The notes beneath the pieces are model-generated. The model worked only from the letters and a program-made list of their open reading frames with translations, did not search any database and had not been told where the DNA came from. From positions 1-64,000 of the forward strand of contig NZ_BRVS01000026.1 in NCBI RefSeq assembly GCF_026011795.1: a DNA stretch of 64,000 bases, in the 5' to 3' direction. Each line of letters starts with the position of its first letter. Position 1 is the stretch's first letter. The stretch comes from Arthrobacter mangrovi (GTDB taxonomy: Bacteria > Actinomycetota > Actinomycetes > Actinomycetales > Micrococcaceae). The position numbers were made by a program, and so were the translations under genes. Shown here one piece after another: positions 7,864 to 16,306 of the stretch.

Positions 7864-9111
7864 TTACGGGCTTGGCGCCGCGTGGTGGTTGAGGGTCCGC
7901 AGGCAGAGGAGGGCGTAGGCGCGCGCGGCAATGGCCAGTTCGTCCAGACCGACCGATTCGTCCGCCTGGTGGGCCTGGTCGTTCAGGCCGCCCGGGCCGA
8001 GCACAATGGCAGGCACGCCGAAATCGCGGACGATGAAGCCGCCGTCGCACGCTGCCGTCCAGCCGCCAATCCGGGTGCTGCCCCCGGCGGCTTCCACGCT
8101 GGCCACGGCCGCCGCGACCAGCGGGTGGTCCGCCGGAGTGCGGAAGCCCGGCATCTGCATGCTGACGCGGCCGGCGACGGAGATCCCGTCCGTGTCGATG
8201 CCGGCTTCGCGGATCCGGGCCAGCAGGTCCGCGAGGATACGGTCCGGGTCGTCGTCCGGCATCAGGCGGCGGTCCAGGGAGAGGGAGCACGACGGCGCCA
8301 CCACCGAGGTGCCCTGGCCGCCTTCGATCAGTCCGACGTTCCAGCTGCCGGCTCCGAGGAGCTCGTCCTGGTCCCGCTGCAGCCGCTCGTGGTCCGCGCG
8401 GATGAGTTCGCAGATCCGCGCGGCGGCGGCGATGGCGTTGCGCCCGTCCGCCGGCCGGCCGGAGTGTGCGGGGCGGCCGGTGATTTCCAGTTCCAGGTAG
8501 CTGTCGCCGCGGCAGCCGACGACGGTTTCCAGGTCCGTCGGTTCGGCCACGACGCAGCCGAGGTAGTCATGCGGGAGGCTGGAGGCAGCCAGCGTGCGGA
8601 TGCCGAGGCCGAGGTCCTCTTCGTCCACGGTGCAGACCAGCGTGACGGGACCGGAGAGCGGGGCGTCCGACTGCTGGAGCGCCGCCATGGCGCCGAGGAC
8701 CGCGGCCAGCCCGCCCTTCATGTCCGTGGCGCCCCGCCCGTAGAGCCGGCCGTTGTCGACGGCAGCCTGGAAGGGCTGGCGGCTCCAGCCGGGCCCGGCC
8801 GGGACGACGTCGGAGTGTCCGAGGAACATCAGGCCGGGCGCGTCGCCGGCGGGGCCGGCGGGCAGCAACGTGACCAGGATGTTCGGGCGGTCGGGGGCCG
8901 CGGGCTGGACGGCGATGTCCAGCCGGAGTTCCCGGGCGGCCGCTTCCAGCACGGCGACGGTGGCTGCCTCGGTATCCCCGGGGTTCTCGCCGCCGGCCCC
9001 GATCAGCCGGGCGGCGAGACCGACGATCCGGTCCAGGTCGACGGCGTCGAGGATGGCCCGCTCGGTGGCGGTCAGCGCGCGCTGGGCTGCCTCGCCGGGT
9101 GCCGGCGCCAC
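7864..9111 (-). CDS. M20-family amidohydrolase/peptidase (ArgE/DapE/CPG2 type)
   Basis: A 415-residue zinc hydrolase. Metal and catalytic residues are visible: His99 and Asp101 (GHSDVVP), Asp130 (GRGATDMKGG), the Glu pair 164-165 (VDEED), and a C-terminal His near AHQADE. The dimerisation domain (about 195-310) has the Gly-Arg-Pro-Ala-His-Ser-Gly segment. M20 enzymes remove acyl groups from amino acids. Beside a EutD-like ectoine hydrolase, the logical job is deacetylation of N-acetyl-2,4-diaminobutyrate, a step done in known ectoine pathways by the unrelated EutE/DoeB enzyme. GTG 9111 directly follows the stop of the aminotransferase (TAG 9112-9114), so translation is probably coupled. Confidence 0.85.
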   Translation of the reverse strand: MAPAPGEAAQRALTATERAILDAVDLDRIVGLAARLIGAGGENPGDTEAATVAVLEAAARELRLDIAVQPAAPDRPNILVTLLPAGPAGDAPGLMFLGHSDVVPAGPGWSRQPFQAAVDNGRLYGRGATDMKGGLAAVLGAMAALQQSDAPLSGPVTLVCTVDEEDLGLGIRTLAASSLPHDYLGCVVAEPTDLETVVGCRGDSYLELEITGRPAHSGRPADGRNAIAAAARICELIRADHERLQRDQDELLGAGSWNVGLIEGGQGTSVVAPSCSLSLDRRLMPDDDPDRILADLLARIREAGIDTDGISVAGRVSMQMPGFRTPADHPLVAAAVASVEAAGGSTRIGGWTAACDGGFIVRDFGVPAIVLGPGGLNDQAHQADESVGLDELAIAARAYALLCLRTLNHHAAPSP

Positions 9112-10356
9112 CTACCGCGCTCCCGAGGAGGCGGCGGTGCCGAAGGACACCTCGGCGCGGGCCTTGTCGATGGCCGCGGCGAGGCGGACGATGCCGGTCT
9201 CGGTCCGCTCCGGCGACGAGGACGCGAAGCAGAGCCGGAAGGCGTCGGCGAAGCGGCCGGTCGGCGAGAGCGCCGGTCCGGGGATGAACGCCACGCCCTC
9301 GGCCAGCGCGACTTCGAACAGCCGCTGGGTATTGATCTTCGCGTCCTCGCCCTGCAGCGTCACCCAGAGGAAGAAGCCGCCGTCGGGGTCCGTGGTGCGC
9401 ACGCGGTCCCCGAGATGCCGTTCGATGCTCTCCAGCATGGCGTGCTTGCGGCCCTGGTACTCGCGGCGCAGCCAGGCCAGGTGGTCGTCCAGGCCGCCGC
9501 GCAGGATGAACTCGGCCACCAGGTGCTGGGCCGGCACGTTGGTGCAGGTGTCCATGGCCTGCTTGGCGTTGATGACCAGGTGCTGCAGCTCCGGGTCCGT
9601 CTCCACCCAGCCGACGCGCAGGCCGGGGGCGAGGATCTTGGAGAAGGTGCGCACCGAGAAGATCAGCGGATCGTCCGGGCTGAGCTGGTTGAAGGTGGGC
9701 ATTTCCGCGCCTTCGAACCGCAGCAGGCCGTACGGGTCGTCGTCGACAATCACGGCGTTCCACTGATGCGCCAGCTCCAGCAGCCGCTTGCGGCGCGGCA
9801 GCGAAAGCGTCGTCCCCGAGGGGTTCTGGAAGTTGGGGATGGTGTAGATGGCCTTGGGCGTCTTCCCTCGGGCCGCCACCAGCGCCTCCAACTGGTCCAC
9901 GTCCATGCCGTCCTCGTCGACCGGGACCTCCAGCAGCTCCGCGCCGTAGCTGAGCGCGGTGGCCGAGCCGTTGGTGTACGTCGGGCTCTCCACGACCACC
10001 AGGTCGCCGGGGTCGACGAAGATCTTGAAGGCCAGGTCCAGCCCCTGCATGCCGCCCGAAGTGATGGTGATGCGTTCGCGGGCAGTGGGATCCGCCGTCG
10101 TCGACAAATACTCGGTGAGCGCGTCGATGAGGTGCGGCTCGCCCTCCGTGGCGCCGTAGGTGTAGGAGGAGGCGTCGTAGACCGCGGCCGGCACGCTGTT
10201 GAACAGCTCCACGGGCACGGCTTCCTCCGCAGGGGCGCCCATCGCGAAGCGCACGATGTCGTGGGTCTGCTTGGCCAGCAGCGATGTGCTGGAGTCGATG
10301 ACGGAGCCGACCAGGTCGCCGGCCCGGGCCGCGAGGGGAAGGTTGCGCAGGGTCAT
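9112..10356 (-). CDS. PLP-dependent aminotransferase, fold type I (2-aminoadipate/MocR-like)
   Basis: A 414-residue class I/II aminotransferase. The Schiff-base lysine is Lys240 (RTFSKILAPGLRVGW). Other landmarks are the Asn-Phe-Gln-Asn-Pro-Ser-Gly loop (175-181), Asp-Asp-Asp-Pro-Tyr (205-209) and the final Arg segment (DAFRLCFAS). The sequence resembles LysN-type 2-aminoadipate transaminases and the catalytic half of MocR regulators, but there is no N-terminal GntR helix-turn-helix, so it acts as an enzyme. It lies between the EutD-like and M20 genes with 8 bp and 0 bp gaps, so it is part of the same operon. Likely substrates are diamino or alpha-amino acids from the pathway; not proven. Confidence 0.85.
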   Translation of the reverse strand: MTLRNLPLAARAGDLVGSVIDSSTSLLAKQTHDIVRFAMGAPAEEAVPVELFNSVPAAVYDASSYTYGATEGEPHLIDALTEYLSTTADPTARERITITSGGMQGLDLAFKIFVDPGDLVVVESPTYTNGSATALSYGAELLEVPVDEDGMDVDQLEALVAARGKTPKAIYTIPNFQNPSGTTLSLPRRKRLLELAHQWNAVIVDDDPYGLLRFEGAEMPTFNQLSPDDPLIFSVRTFSKILAPGLRVGWVETDPELQHLVINAKQAMDTCTNVPAQHLVAEFILRGGLDDHLAWLRREYQGRKHAMLESIERHLGDRVRTTDPDGGFFLWVTLQGEDAKINTQRLFEVALAEGVAFIPGPALSPTGRFADAFRLCFASSSPERTETGIVRLAAAIDKARAEVSFGTAASSGAR

Positions 10357-10364
10357 GGGAAGTC

Positions 10365-11570
10365 CTAGCTGTTGATGGGGAGCAGGCCCCGCTTGTAGGT
10401 GGTGAACGTTTCGACGCCCGTGGCGGTGACGCGGATGGATTCGGAGAGGCCGTAGCCGTAGTTGTCCATCCACATCCCGCAGATCAGGTGGAAGGTCATG
10501 TTCTCGGCCAGGATCCGCTCGTCCTCGCTGCGGATGCTGATGGTGCGCTCGCCCCAGTCCGGCGGGTAGCCGATGCCGATCGAGTAGCCCAGCCGCGAGT
10601 CCTTTTCGTAGCCGTACTCGAAGATCGTCCGGTTCCACACGGCGGCGACCTCGCGCACGGGCACTCCGGCGGCGACCACGTCCAGCATGGCGTTGAGGCC
10701 TGCGTCCGTGGCTTCGGCAACGCGGCTCAGTTCAGCGGACGGCTGGCCGAGCAGGAAGGTGCGGTTCAGCGGGACGTGGTAGCGCCGGTAGGCGCCGGCG
10801 AGTTCGACGACGACCGCCTCGTCCCCGCGCAGCCGACGCTCGCTCCAGGTCAGGTGCGGGGTGTCGGCGGATTCCGCCGTCGGCAGCAGCGGCACGATGG
10901 CCGTGTAATCGCCGCCGAATTCCTCGGTGCCGGAGATCTGCGCCTCGGTGATTGCAGCCGCGATGTCGCACTGCCTGGCCCCCGGACGGATGGCCTCCTC
11001 GGCGGCGGCCATCGCGTTGTTGGTGATCACCGCGGCCTTGTGCATCAGCTGGATTTCCGCCGGCGACTTGACGGACCGCACCCAGTTCACCAGCTCGAAG
11101 CTGTCCACCAGCGTCCACTCCGGGATGGCGTTGACCAGGGCCCGGTAGGCCTTCGGGGCGAAGAAGTGAGAGTCCATCTCCAGGCCCACGCAGCCCTTGG
11201 CCGCCGGCGCGATCAGGTGCCTCTCGCGCAGCGCGAACGCGACCCAGTCGAAGGGGTGGATGTGCGGCCGGTGGATGTAGCTCTCCGGGTAGCCGACGAT
11301 GCACTCCTCGGGCAGCCACGCCGTCCGGAAGGCACCGTTCGCGTCCATCTGCCGGGTGAAGAGGATCATGTCGCCCTGCGCCGGCACGAACACCATCTGC
11401 GGGGTGTAGAAGGACCAGGCGTTGTAGCCGGTCAGGTAGTAGATGTTGGCCGGATCGGTGACAACCAGGGCGCTCAGGCCCTGGTCCTCCATGCGCAGCC
11501 GGACCGCTGCGAGCCGCGCCTCGTACTCCTCGATGGAGAAGAGCATCGGGGCGATGCCGTTTGGTTCCAC
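10365..11570 (-). CDS. eutD: M24-fold hydrolase, probable ectoine hydrolase (EutD/DoeA-like)
   Basis: A 401-residue protein with creatinase-like N-terminal domain (residues 1-160) and pita-bread C-terminal domain. Features fit EutD/DoeA rather than a peptidase: the Tyr-Leu-Thr-Gly-Tyr-Asn-Ala-Trp-Ser-Phe-Tyr segment (45-55), Asp-Ala-Asn-Gly-Ala (76-80), and Tyr-Pro-Pro-Asp-Trp-Gly-Glu-Arg-Thr (335-343). Most M24 metal ligands are missing: the first Asp is Glu256 (VVVELAG) and the second aligns with Pro267 (RYHVPLNRT). In EutD a glutamate at almost the same position (Glu255) forms a covalent intermediate and no metal is used, as known for that family. The enzyme would open the ectoine ring to N-acetyl-diaminobutyrate. 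GTG 11570 has TTGAGGAG upstream. First gene of a four-gene operon. Confidence 0.72.
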   Translation of the reverse strand: MEPNGIAPMLFSIEEYEARLAAVRLRMEDQGLSALVVTDPANIYYLTGYNAWSFYTPQMVFVPAQGDMILFTRQMDANGAFRTAWLPEECIVGYPESYIHRPHIHPFDWVAFALRERHLIAPAAKGCVGLEMDSHFFAPKAYRALVNAIPEWTLVDSFELVNWVRSVKSPAEIQLMHKAAVITNNAMAAAEEAIRPGARQCDIAAAITEAQISGTEEFGGDYTAIVPLLPTAESADTPHLTWSERRLRGDEAVVVELAGAYRRYHVPLNRTFLLGQPSAELSRVAEATDAGLNAMLDVVAAGVPVREVAAVWNRTIFEYGYEKDSRLGYSIGIGYPPDWGERTISIRSEDERILAENMTFHLICGMWMDNYGYGLSESIRVTATGVETFTTYKRGLLPINS

Positions 11571-11590
11571 ATGGACTCCTCAACATGCTT

Positions 11591-11610
11591 TCCGTGATGT
11601 GCATCACGGA
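11591..11610. promoter_or_regulatory. Crp/GlxR-like palindrome before eutD
   Basis: TCCGTGATG-TG-CATCACGGA has perfect 9-bp arms and contains GTGA-N6-TCAC (11594-11607), the general Crp/GlxR consensus of actinobacteria. It lies between the ATTG-N4-CAAT operator and the GTG start, 20 bp upstream of the gene. It could add catabolite control or act as a repression site. A GTGATG...CATCAC pair also occurs at 38386-38404. Confidence 0.5.
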
Positions 11611-11619
11611 AAATAGTAG

Positions 11620-11631
11620 ATTGTAAACAAT
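11620..11631. promoter_or_regulatory. ATTG-N4-CAAT operator before eutD operon
   Basis: ATTGTAAACAAT inverted repeat, about 50 bp upstream of the EutD-like start. On the minus strand it contains TTTACA, a plausible -35 element. Matches the sites at 3629, 17616 and 22014. Confidence 0.65.
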
Positions 11632-11642
11632 GTACAGGGAGA

Positions 11643-11688
11643 AAACGGGCTGGAACAAGGGTGGCCGGCCGGTCCCTTGTTCCAGCCC
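11643..11688 (-). terminator. Rho-independent terminator after gabD
   Basis: Perfect 15-bp stem: GGGCTGGAACAAGGG (11647-11661) pairs with CCCTTGTTCCAGCCC (11674-11688). Read leftward, it is followed by GTTTTC. It ends the gabT-ydiJ-gabD transcript and isolates it from the eutD promoter. Confidence 0.88.
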
Positions 11689-11715
11689 TTCAGTTGCGCC
11701 GCAAAGGACGGCCGG

Positions 11716-13233
11716 TCAGCCGCGCGGAACGGCCATGTACTTGTACTCGAGGAACTCCTCGATTCCCACGCGCCCGCCCTCGCGCCCCAGCCCGGAGGCC
11801 TTGATGCCGCCGAACGGCGCGGCCGGGTTGGAGACGATGCCGGTGTTCAGCCCGACCATGCCGACCTCCAGAGCCTCACCCATCCGGAAGCCCCGGTCCA
11901 CGTCCTGCGTGAACAGGTAGCCGACCAGCCCCCACGGGGTGTCGTTGGCCAGCCGGGTGACTTCCTCCTCGGTGTCGAAGGGGATGACGGGCGCCACCGG
12001 GCCGAAGATCTCCTCGCTCATCAGGTCCGCGGCCGGATCGACATCGGAAAGCACCGTGGGGGAGTAGAAGTAGCCGGGGCGTTCCGGACGGGAGCCGCCG
12101 CAGACCACGGTGGCGCCCTTGGCGACGGCGTCGTCCACCAGTTCCTGCACCTTCACCAGGGCCTTCTCCTCCACCAAAGGTCCGACGTCGGTGCCATCCT
12201 TGGCGCCGTCGCCCACCGTGAGTGCGCCAAGCCGCGCGGCCAGCCGGCGGGCGAACTCCTCGGCGACCGGCCGCTGCACGAACAGGCGGTTCGCCGCGGT
12301 GCAGGCCTCACCCATGTTGCGCATCTTGGCGGCGACCGCGCCCTCGACGGCGCGGTCCAGGTCGGCGTCCTCGAACACGATGAAGGGTGCGTTGCCGCCG
12401 AGCTCCATCGAGGAGCGCATGACGTGCCTGGCCGCCTGCTCGAGCAGCTTCACGCCGACCTCGGTGGAACCGGTGAAGCTGACCTTGCGGGCAATGCCGC
12501 TCTCCATCCACGGCGTGACCACGGAGGAGGCCTTCGACGTGCAGACGACGTTGAGCACGCCCTTGGGCAGGCCGGCCTCGACGAGGATGTCCGCCAGCGC
12601 CAGCGAGGACAGCGGGGTCAGGTTGGCCGGCTTGAACACGATGGTGCAGCCGGCGGCGATGGCCGGGCCGATCTTGCGGGTGCCCATGGCCAGCGGGAAG
12701 TTCCACGGGGTGACCAGCACGCACGGGCCTACGGGTTCCTTGGAGACCAGGATGCGGTTCTTGCCGTCGCCGGTGGTGGTCACGTCTCCGCCGATCCGCA
12801 CGGCCTCTTCGGAGAACCAGCGGAAGAACTCGGCGGCGTAGGCCACCTCGCCCTTGGCCTCCGCGAACGGCTTGCCCATCTCCGTGGTCATCACCAGCGC
12901 CAGTTCGTCCTGCCGCGCCATGATCAGGTCGTAGGCCCGGCGCAGAATCTCGCTGCGCTCCCGCGGCGCGGTCTTCGCCCACTCCTTCTGCACCCGGCCG
13001 GCGGTTTCGATGGCGCGGCGGGCGTCCTCCGGGCCGCCGTCGGCCACGGTGGCGATGACTTCCTCGGTGGCGGGATTGACGACGTCGAAGCGGGCGCCGG
13101 AGGCGGATTCGCTCCATTCGCCGTCGATGAAGACGCCGGTGCTGACCTTGGCGACGGCGTCGCGCGCCGCCTGCGAGGTGGCTGCGTCGGTGCGGTCGGC
13201 GGTCCTGGTGGTCACGGTGGTATCGGTGGTCAT
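11716..13233 (-). CDS. gabD: NAD(P)-dependent succinate-semialdehyde dehydrogenase (GabD type)
   Basis: A 505-residue aldehyde dehydrogenase with a ~25-residue variable N-terminus. Catalytic Cys311 (MGEACTAANRLF), general-base Glu277 (MELGGNAP) and the cofactor region VTPWNFPLAM plus VFKPANLTPLSS (199-210) are all present. The sequence pattern is that of class I SSADH. Its ATG 13233 overlaps the stop of the upstream FAD/Fe-S gene (ATGA), so the two are translationally coupled. With a class III aminotransferase two genes upstream, it would oxidise the semialdehyde made by transamination: succinate semialdehyde for GABA, or aspartate semialdehyde if the pathway handles diaminobutyrate from ectoine (the DoeD/DoeC pair). 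Followed by a strong terminator. Confidence 0.9.
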   Translation of the reverse strand: MTTDTTVTTRTADRTDAATSQAARDAVAKVSTGVFIDGEWSESASGARFDVVNPATEEVIATVADGGPEDARRAIETAGRVQKEWAKTAPRERSEILRRAYDLIMARQDELALVMTTEMGKPFAEAKGEVAYAAEFFRWFSEEAVRIGGDVTTTGDGKNRILVSKEPVGPCVLVTPWNFPLAMGTRKIGPAIAAGCTIVFKPANLTPLSSLALADILVEAGLPKGVLNVVCTSKASSVVTPWMESGIARKVSFTGSTEVGVKLLEQAARHVMRSSMELGGNAPFIVFEDADLDRAVEGAVAAKMRNMGEACTAANRLFVQRPVAEEFARRLAARLGALTVGDGAKDGTDVGPLVEEKALVKVQELVDDAVAKGATVVCGGSRPERPGYFYSPTVLSDVDPAADLMSEEIFGPVAPVIPFDTEEEVTRLANDTPWGLVGYLFTQDVDRGFRMGEALEVGMVGLNTGIVSNPAAPFGGIKASGLGREGGRVGIEEFLEYKYMAVPRG

Positions 13234-16200
13234 GCGGGAGAGTCCTTCTGGTCGGTGGTCTGCTTCTCGGTGGTCTGGTCGGGTCCGGGATCCAGCAGTT
13301 GGGCGAGATGCCGGCCGGGTCTGTCCGGGGCGAGCTGGTTGACCTGCATGGCGCAGGAGAAGCCGTCCGTCAGCACCGGCACGACCGGGCCGCTGCCGCG
13401 CAGCGCGGGGGCCAGGGCATGCTCGGCCACCTGCATGCTCACGTCGTAGTGCTGCTTCTCGAAGCCGAAGTTGCCGGCGACGCCGCAGCATCCGGTGGCG
13501 TCCGTGACGCCTTCGATGCCGACGGCGGCCAGGGCCTGCCGCTGGGTTGCGGCGCCGAAGACGGCGTACTCGTGGCAGTGCGTCTGCAGCACCACCTGCT
13601 CCGGCAGCGGCTCCGCCGGCGCCGGCTTCCAGCCGCCCGCGGCCAGCTCGCCGACGTGGGCGGCGAAGCTGCGCACCCGGGCCGCGACCCGGCGGGCCTG
13701 CTCGGTATGCACGAGCTCCGGCAGGTCCTTGCGCAGGGCCGCGGCGCAGCTGGGTTCCACGACGACGATCGGACGGTCCGTCCCGTCGTCGAGCGCCTCT
13801 GCAGCCCCGCGGAGCAGCTTCTTCGCGGTGTCCAGCTGGCCGGTGGAGATCCAGGTCAGGCCGCAGCACCCATCCGCCGAGCATTCGACCGGCTGCCCGG
13901 CGCCCGCAAGCACGCGCGCGGCGGCACCGGCGACCTCCGGGCGGAAGCCGCGGGTGAAAGTGTCCACGAAGAGAACGACGCCGGAAGTGCGGTCCGCGCG
14001 GTGGCGGGCGCCGCCGTCGTGCTCGCCGGGCTGGAGCCCTGCCGCGGCCACTTGCTTGCGCCACTCGCTCGCACCCGCGAACTTCGGCAGCGCGCGCTTC
14101 GTGGTCATGCCGCCCGCGGCCGCCGCCAGCTTGCCCAGCGGGGTGGCCAGCGCGGCGTTGACCAGCGGAGCGATGCGGCCGGTGAGCTTGAGCCAACGCG
14201 GCAGCCAGCCGAGCGAATAGTGCGAGAGCGGACGCCGCCGGCCCCGGTAGTAGTGGTCGAAGAACTCGGACTTGTAGGTGGCCATATCGGTGCCGGTGGG
14301 GCAGTCGCTCGAGCAGGCCTTGCAGGACAGGCAGAGATCCAGCACCTCGCGGACTTCCTCTGAGCGCCAGCCTTCCTCGATGCTGCGGGCACCGCGGACC
14401 ATGTCCTGCAGGACGCGGGCGCGGCCGCGGGTGGAGTCCTTCTCGTCCCGGGTGGCGCGGTAGCTGGGGCACATGACGCCGGCGGTGTCCGAGCGGCACT
14501 TGCCCACGCCGATGCAGCCTTGGACGGCGTGCACCCACGGGTTGCTCCCGGCGGCGGACTCGTCCGACGGGTCGTCGGTCTCGGCGCTGGCGCTGCCGCC
14601 CGCTCCGATCGGGCGGAGGTCGAAGCTGGTGCGCCACGCCCGCTCGGGCACGCCGGCCAGTGCCAAGTGCCCGTCCAGCGGGTCCGGTTCGGTGAGCGAG
14701 CCGGGGTTGAGGATGCCCGCGGGGTCCCAGATCCGGCGGTAGTCGGAGAAGGCCCTCAGCATCGCGGCGGAGTACATGATCGGGAGCAGCTCGGAGCGGG
14801 CGCGGCCGTCCCCGTGTTCGCCGGAGAGCGAGCCGCCGTGCCGGACCACCAGCTCCGCGGCCTCGCGCGAGAAGGTCCGGAAGACGGCCCGGCCGGCGTC
14901 GCTGCGCAGGTCGTAGGTGATCCGGATGTGCATGCAGCCGGCGCCGAGGTGCCCGTACATCACACCGGTCAGGCTGTGCTTGGCCAGCAGGTCGCGGAAG
15001 TCCGCCAGGTACTCCGGCAGCTTCCCGGGCGCGACGGCGGAATCCTCCCAGCCGGGCCAAGATTCGCCGCCGGTGGACAGCCGCGAGGACAGGCCGGCGC
15101 CGACTTCCCGGACGCGCCAGAGCGAGGCACGCTCCACCGGATCCGGCACCGGGCGGCCGTCCATCATGCGGCCGTTCTCCCTGAGCCGGGCGAGCAGCCG
15201 CTCGGCCTCGGCCGCGACCTCGTCCGGGTCGTCGCCGTCGAGGTCGACGTACAGCCAGGCCCTGCCCTCCGGCAGGCCCTGCACCGAGCCGTCGCCGCGG
15301 CGGAAGCGCATGGTGTCCACGATCGCCTCGTCGATCCCTTCGACCGCCGAGGGGGAGAACTCCAGGATGGTGCCAATGTCGCGCGAGGCCTCGACCACGT
15401 CCTGGTAGCCGATGCAGACCAGCAGCGCGCTCGCCGGCTTCGGCACCAGCTTCATCCGCGCCCCGACGATGACCGCGCAGGTGCCCTCGGAACCCACCAG
15501 TGCACGGGCCACATTGAAGCCCTTTTCCGGCAGCAGGTTGGCCAGGTGGTAGCCGGAGACCTGCCGCTGGATCCGGCCGAGCTCCGTGCGGAACCCGGCG
15601 AGGTTGGCGTGCGCCAGTTCCTTGAGCTCCGCGGTGAGCTGCGCGGCGCGCAGGGCCGCGGCGGTGTCCTCCGGATCCGTCGCCCGCAGCCCCTCCGCAT
15701 CCGCGGTGAGCCGCGCGCCGTCGGACGTCACGACGTCGATCTCCTCCACATGGTCGGAGGTTCGGCCGTAGCGGACCGAGTGGTTGCCGCACGCATCGTT
15801 GCCCAGTGCCCCGCCCACCGTGGCCCGGTTCTTCGAGGACGGGTCAGGGGCGTAGGTGAAGCGGCCGTCCGTGGCGCGCTCCACCTCGGCGGAGAGCGCC
15901 GCCAGCACCACGCCGGGCTCCACCGAAACCGTCCCGGCCGCCTCGTCGACGCGGTGGATCCGGTTCAGGTAGCGGGAGAAATCCAGCACGACCCCGGGGC
16001 CGATCGCGTTGCCGGCCATCGAGGTGCCGCCGCCGCGGCCGATCAGCGGGGTGCCCGTGGCGCGGCAGGCCTGCACGGCGGCGACGACGTCCTCGACGCT
16101 CTGCGGGAAAACCACGGCGAGCGGCGGAATGCGGTAATTGGACGCGTCGAAGGAATACTCGGCGCGCCGCCGCGGCGAGGCATCGGCGGGGATGCCGGCT

Positions 16201-16298
16201 GCGGCCAGCGCGGAGAGGACGGCGGGCCGGTCCGCGCCGGGGGTGCCGGCGGGACGGTCCGGAGTGCGGGTGGTGTCGGGGAGGACGGCTTCGCTCAT
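13230..16298 (-). CDS. FAD-linked oxidase fused to Fe-S domain (YdiJ/D-2-hydroxyglutarate dehydrogenase-like)
   Basis: A 1,022-residue two-part protein. Residues ~1-560 are a PCMH/VAO-type FAD domain (IGRGGGTSMAGNAIG; the ATVGGALGNDACGNHSVRYG segment) with its oxidase cap. The C-terminal ~460 residues contain 4Fe-4S ligands (CLSCKACSSDCPTG and an upstream CIGVGKC...CPSY) and two CCG-type motifs (DGCCG, TGCCGVAG). Length and order match YdiJ, which oxidises D-2-hydroxyglutarate, and related D-lactate dehydrogenases; electrons pass to the membrane chain. ATG 16298 is 8 bp past the gabT stop. Presence in the operon suggests that a 2-hydroxy acid is formed or removed during the pathway, perhaps by the D-2-hydroxyacid dehydrogenase at 22050 that shares the operator. 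Confidence 0.85.
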   Translation of the reverse strand: MSEAVLPDTTRTPDRPAGTPGADRPAVLSALAAAGIPADASPRRRAEYSFDASNYRIPPLAVVFPQSVEDVVAAVQACRATGTPLIGRGGGTSMAGNAIGPGVVLDFSRYLNRIHRVDEAAGTVSVEPGVVLAALSAEVERATDGRFTYAPDPSSKNRATVGGALGNDACGNHSVRYGRTSDHVEEIDVVTSDGARLTADAEGLRATDPEDTAAALRAAQLTAELKELAHANLAGFRTELGRIQRQVSGYHLANLLPEKGFNVARALVGSEGTCAVIVGARMKLVPKPASALLVCIGYQDVVEASRDIGTILEFSPSAVEGIDEAIVDTMRFRRGDGSVQGLPEGRAWLYVDLDGDDPDEVAAEAERLLARLRENGRMMDGRPVPDPVERASLWRVREVGAGLSSRLSTGGESWPGWEDSAVAPGKLPEYLADFRDLLAKHSLTGVMYGHLGAGCMHIRITYDLRSDAGRAVFRTFSREAAELVVRHGGSLSGEHGDGRARSELLPIMYSAAMLRAFSDYRRIWDPAGILNPGSLTEPDPLDGHLALAGVPERAWRTSFDLRPIGAGGSASAETDDPSDESAAGSNPWVHAVQGCIGVGKCRSDTAGVMCPSYRATRDEKDSTRGRARVLQDMVRGARSIEEGWRSEEVREVLDLCLSCKACSSDCPTGTDMATYKSEFFDHYYRGRRRPLSHYSLGWLPRWLKLTGRIAPLVNAALATPLGKLAAAAGGMTTKRALPKFAGASEWRKQVAAAGLQPGEHDGGARHRADRTSGVVLFVDTFTRGFRPEVAGAAARVLAGAGQPVECSADGCCGLTWISTGQLDTAKKLLRGAAEALDDGTDRPIVVVEPSCAAALRKDLPELVHTEQARRVAARVRSFAAHVGELAAGGWKPAPAEPLPEQVVLQTHCHEYAVFGAATQRQALAAVGIEGVTDATGCCGVAGNFGFEKQHYDVSMQVAEHALAPALRGSGPVVPVLTDGFSCAMQVNQLAPDRPGRHLAQLLDPGPDQTTEKQTTDQKDSPA

Positions 16299-16306
16299 GT
16301 GGTGTT

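Noticed and set aside
7843-10368. Long rightward open frame (841 codons) opposite the M20 and aminotransferase genes
   Set aside because: Composition-driven antisense shadow in high-GC DNA; the leftward frames carry clear catalytic motifs.
11571-11715. Small RNA or riboswitch between gabD and eutD
   Set aside because: The structure is explained by a terminator, an operator and a Crp-like palindrome.
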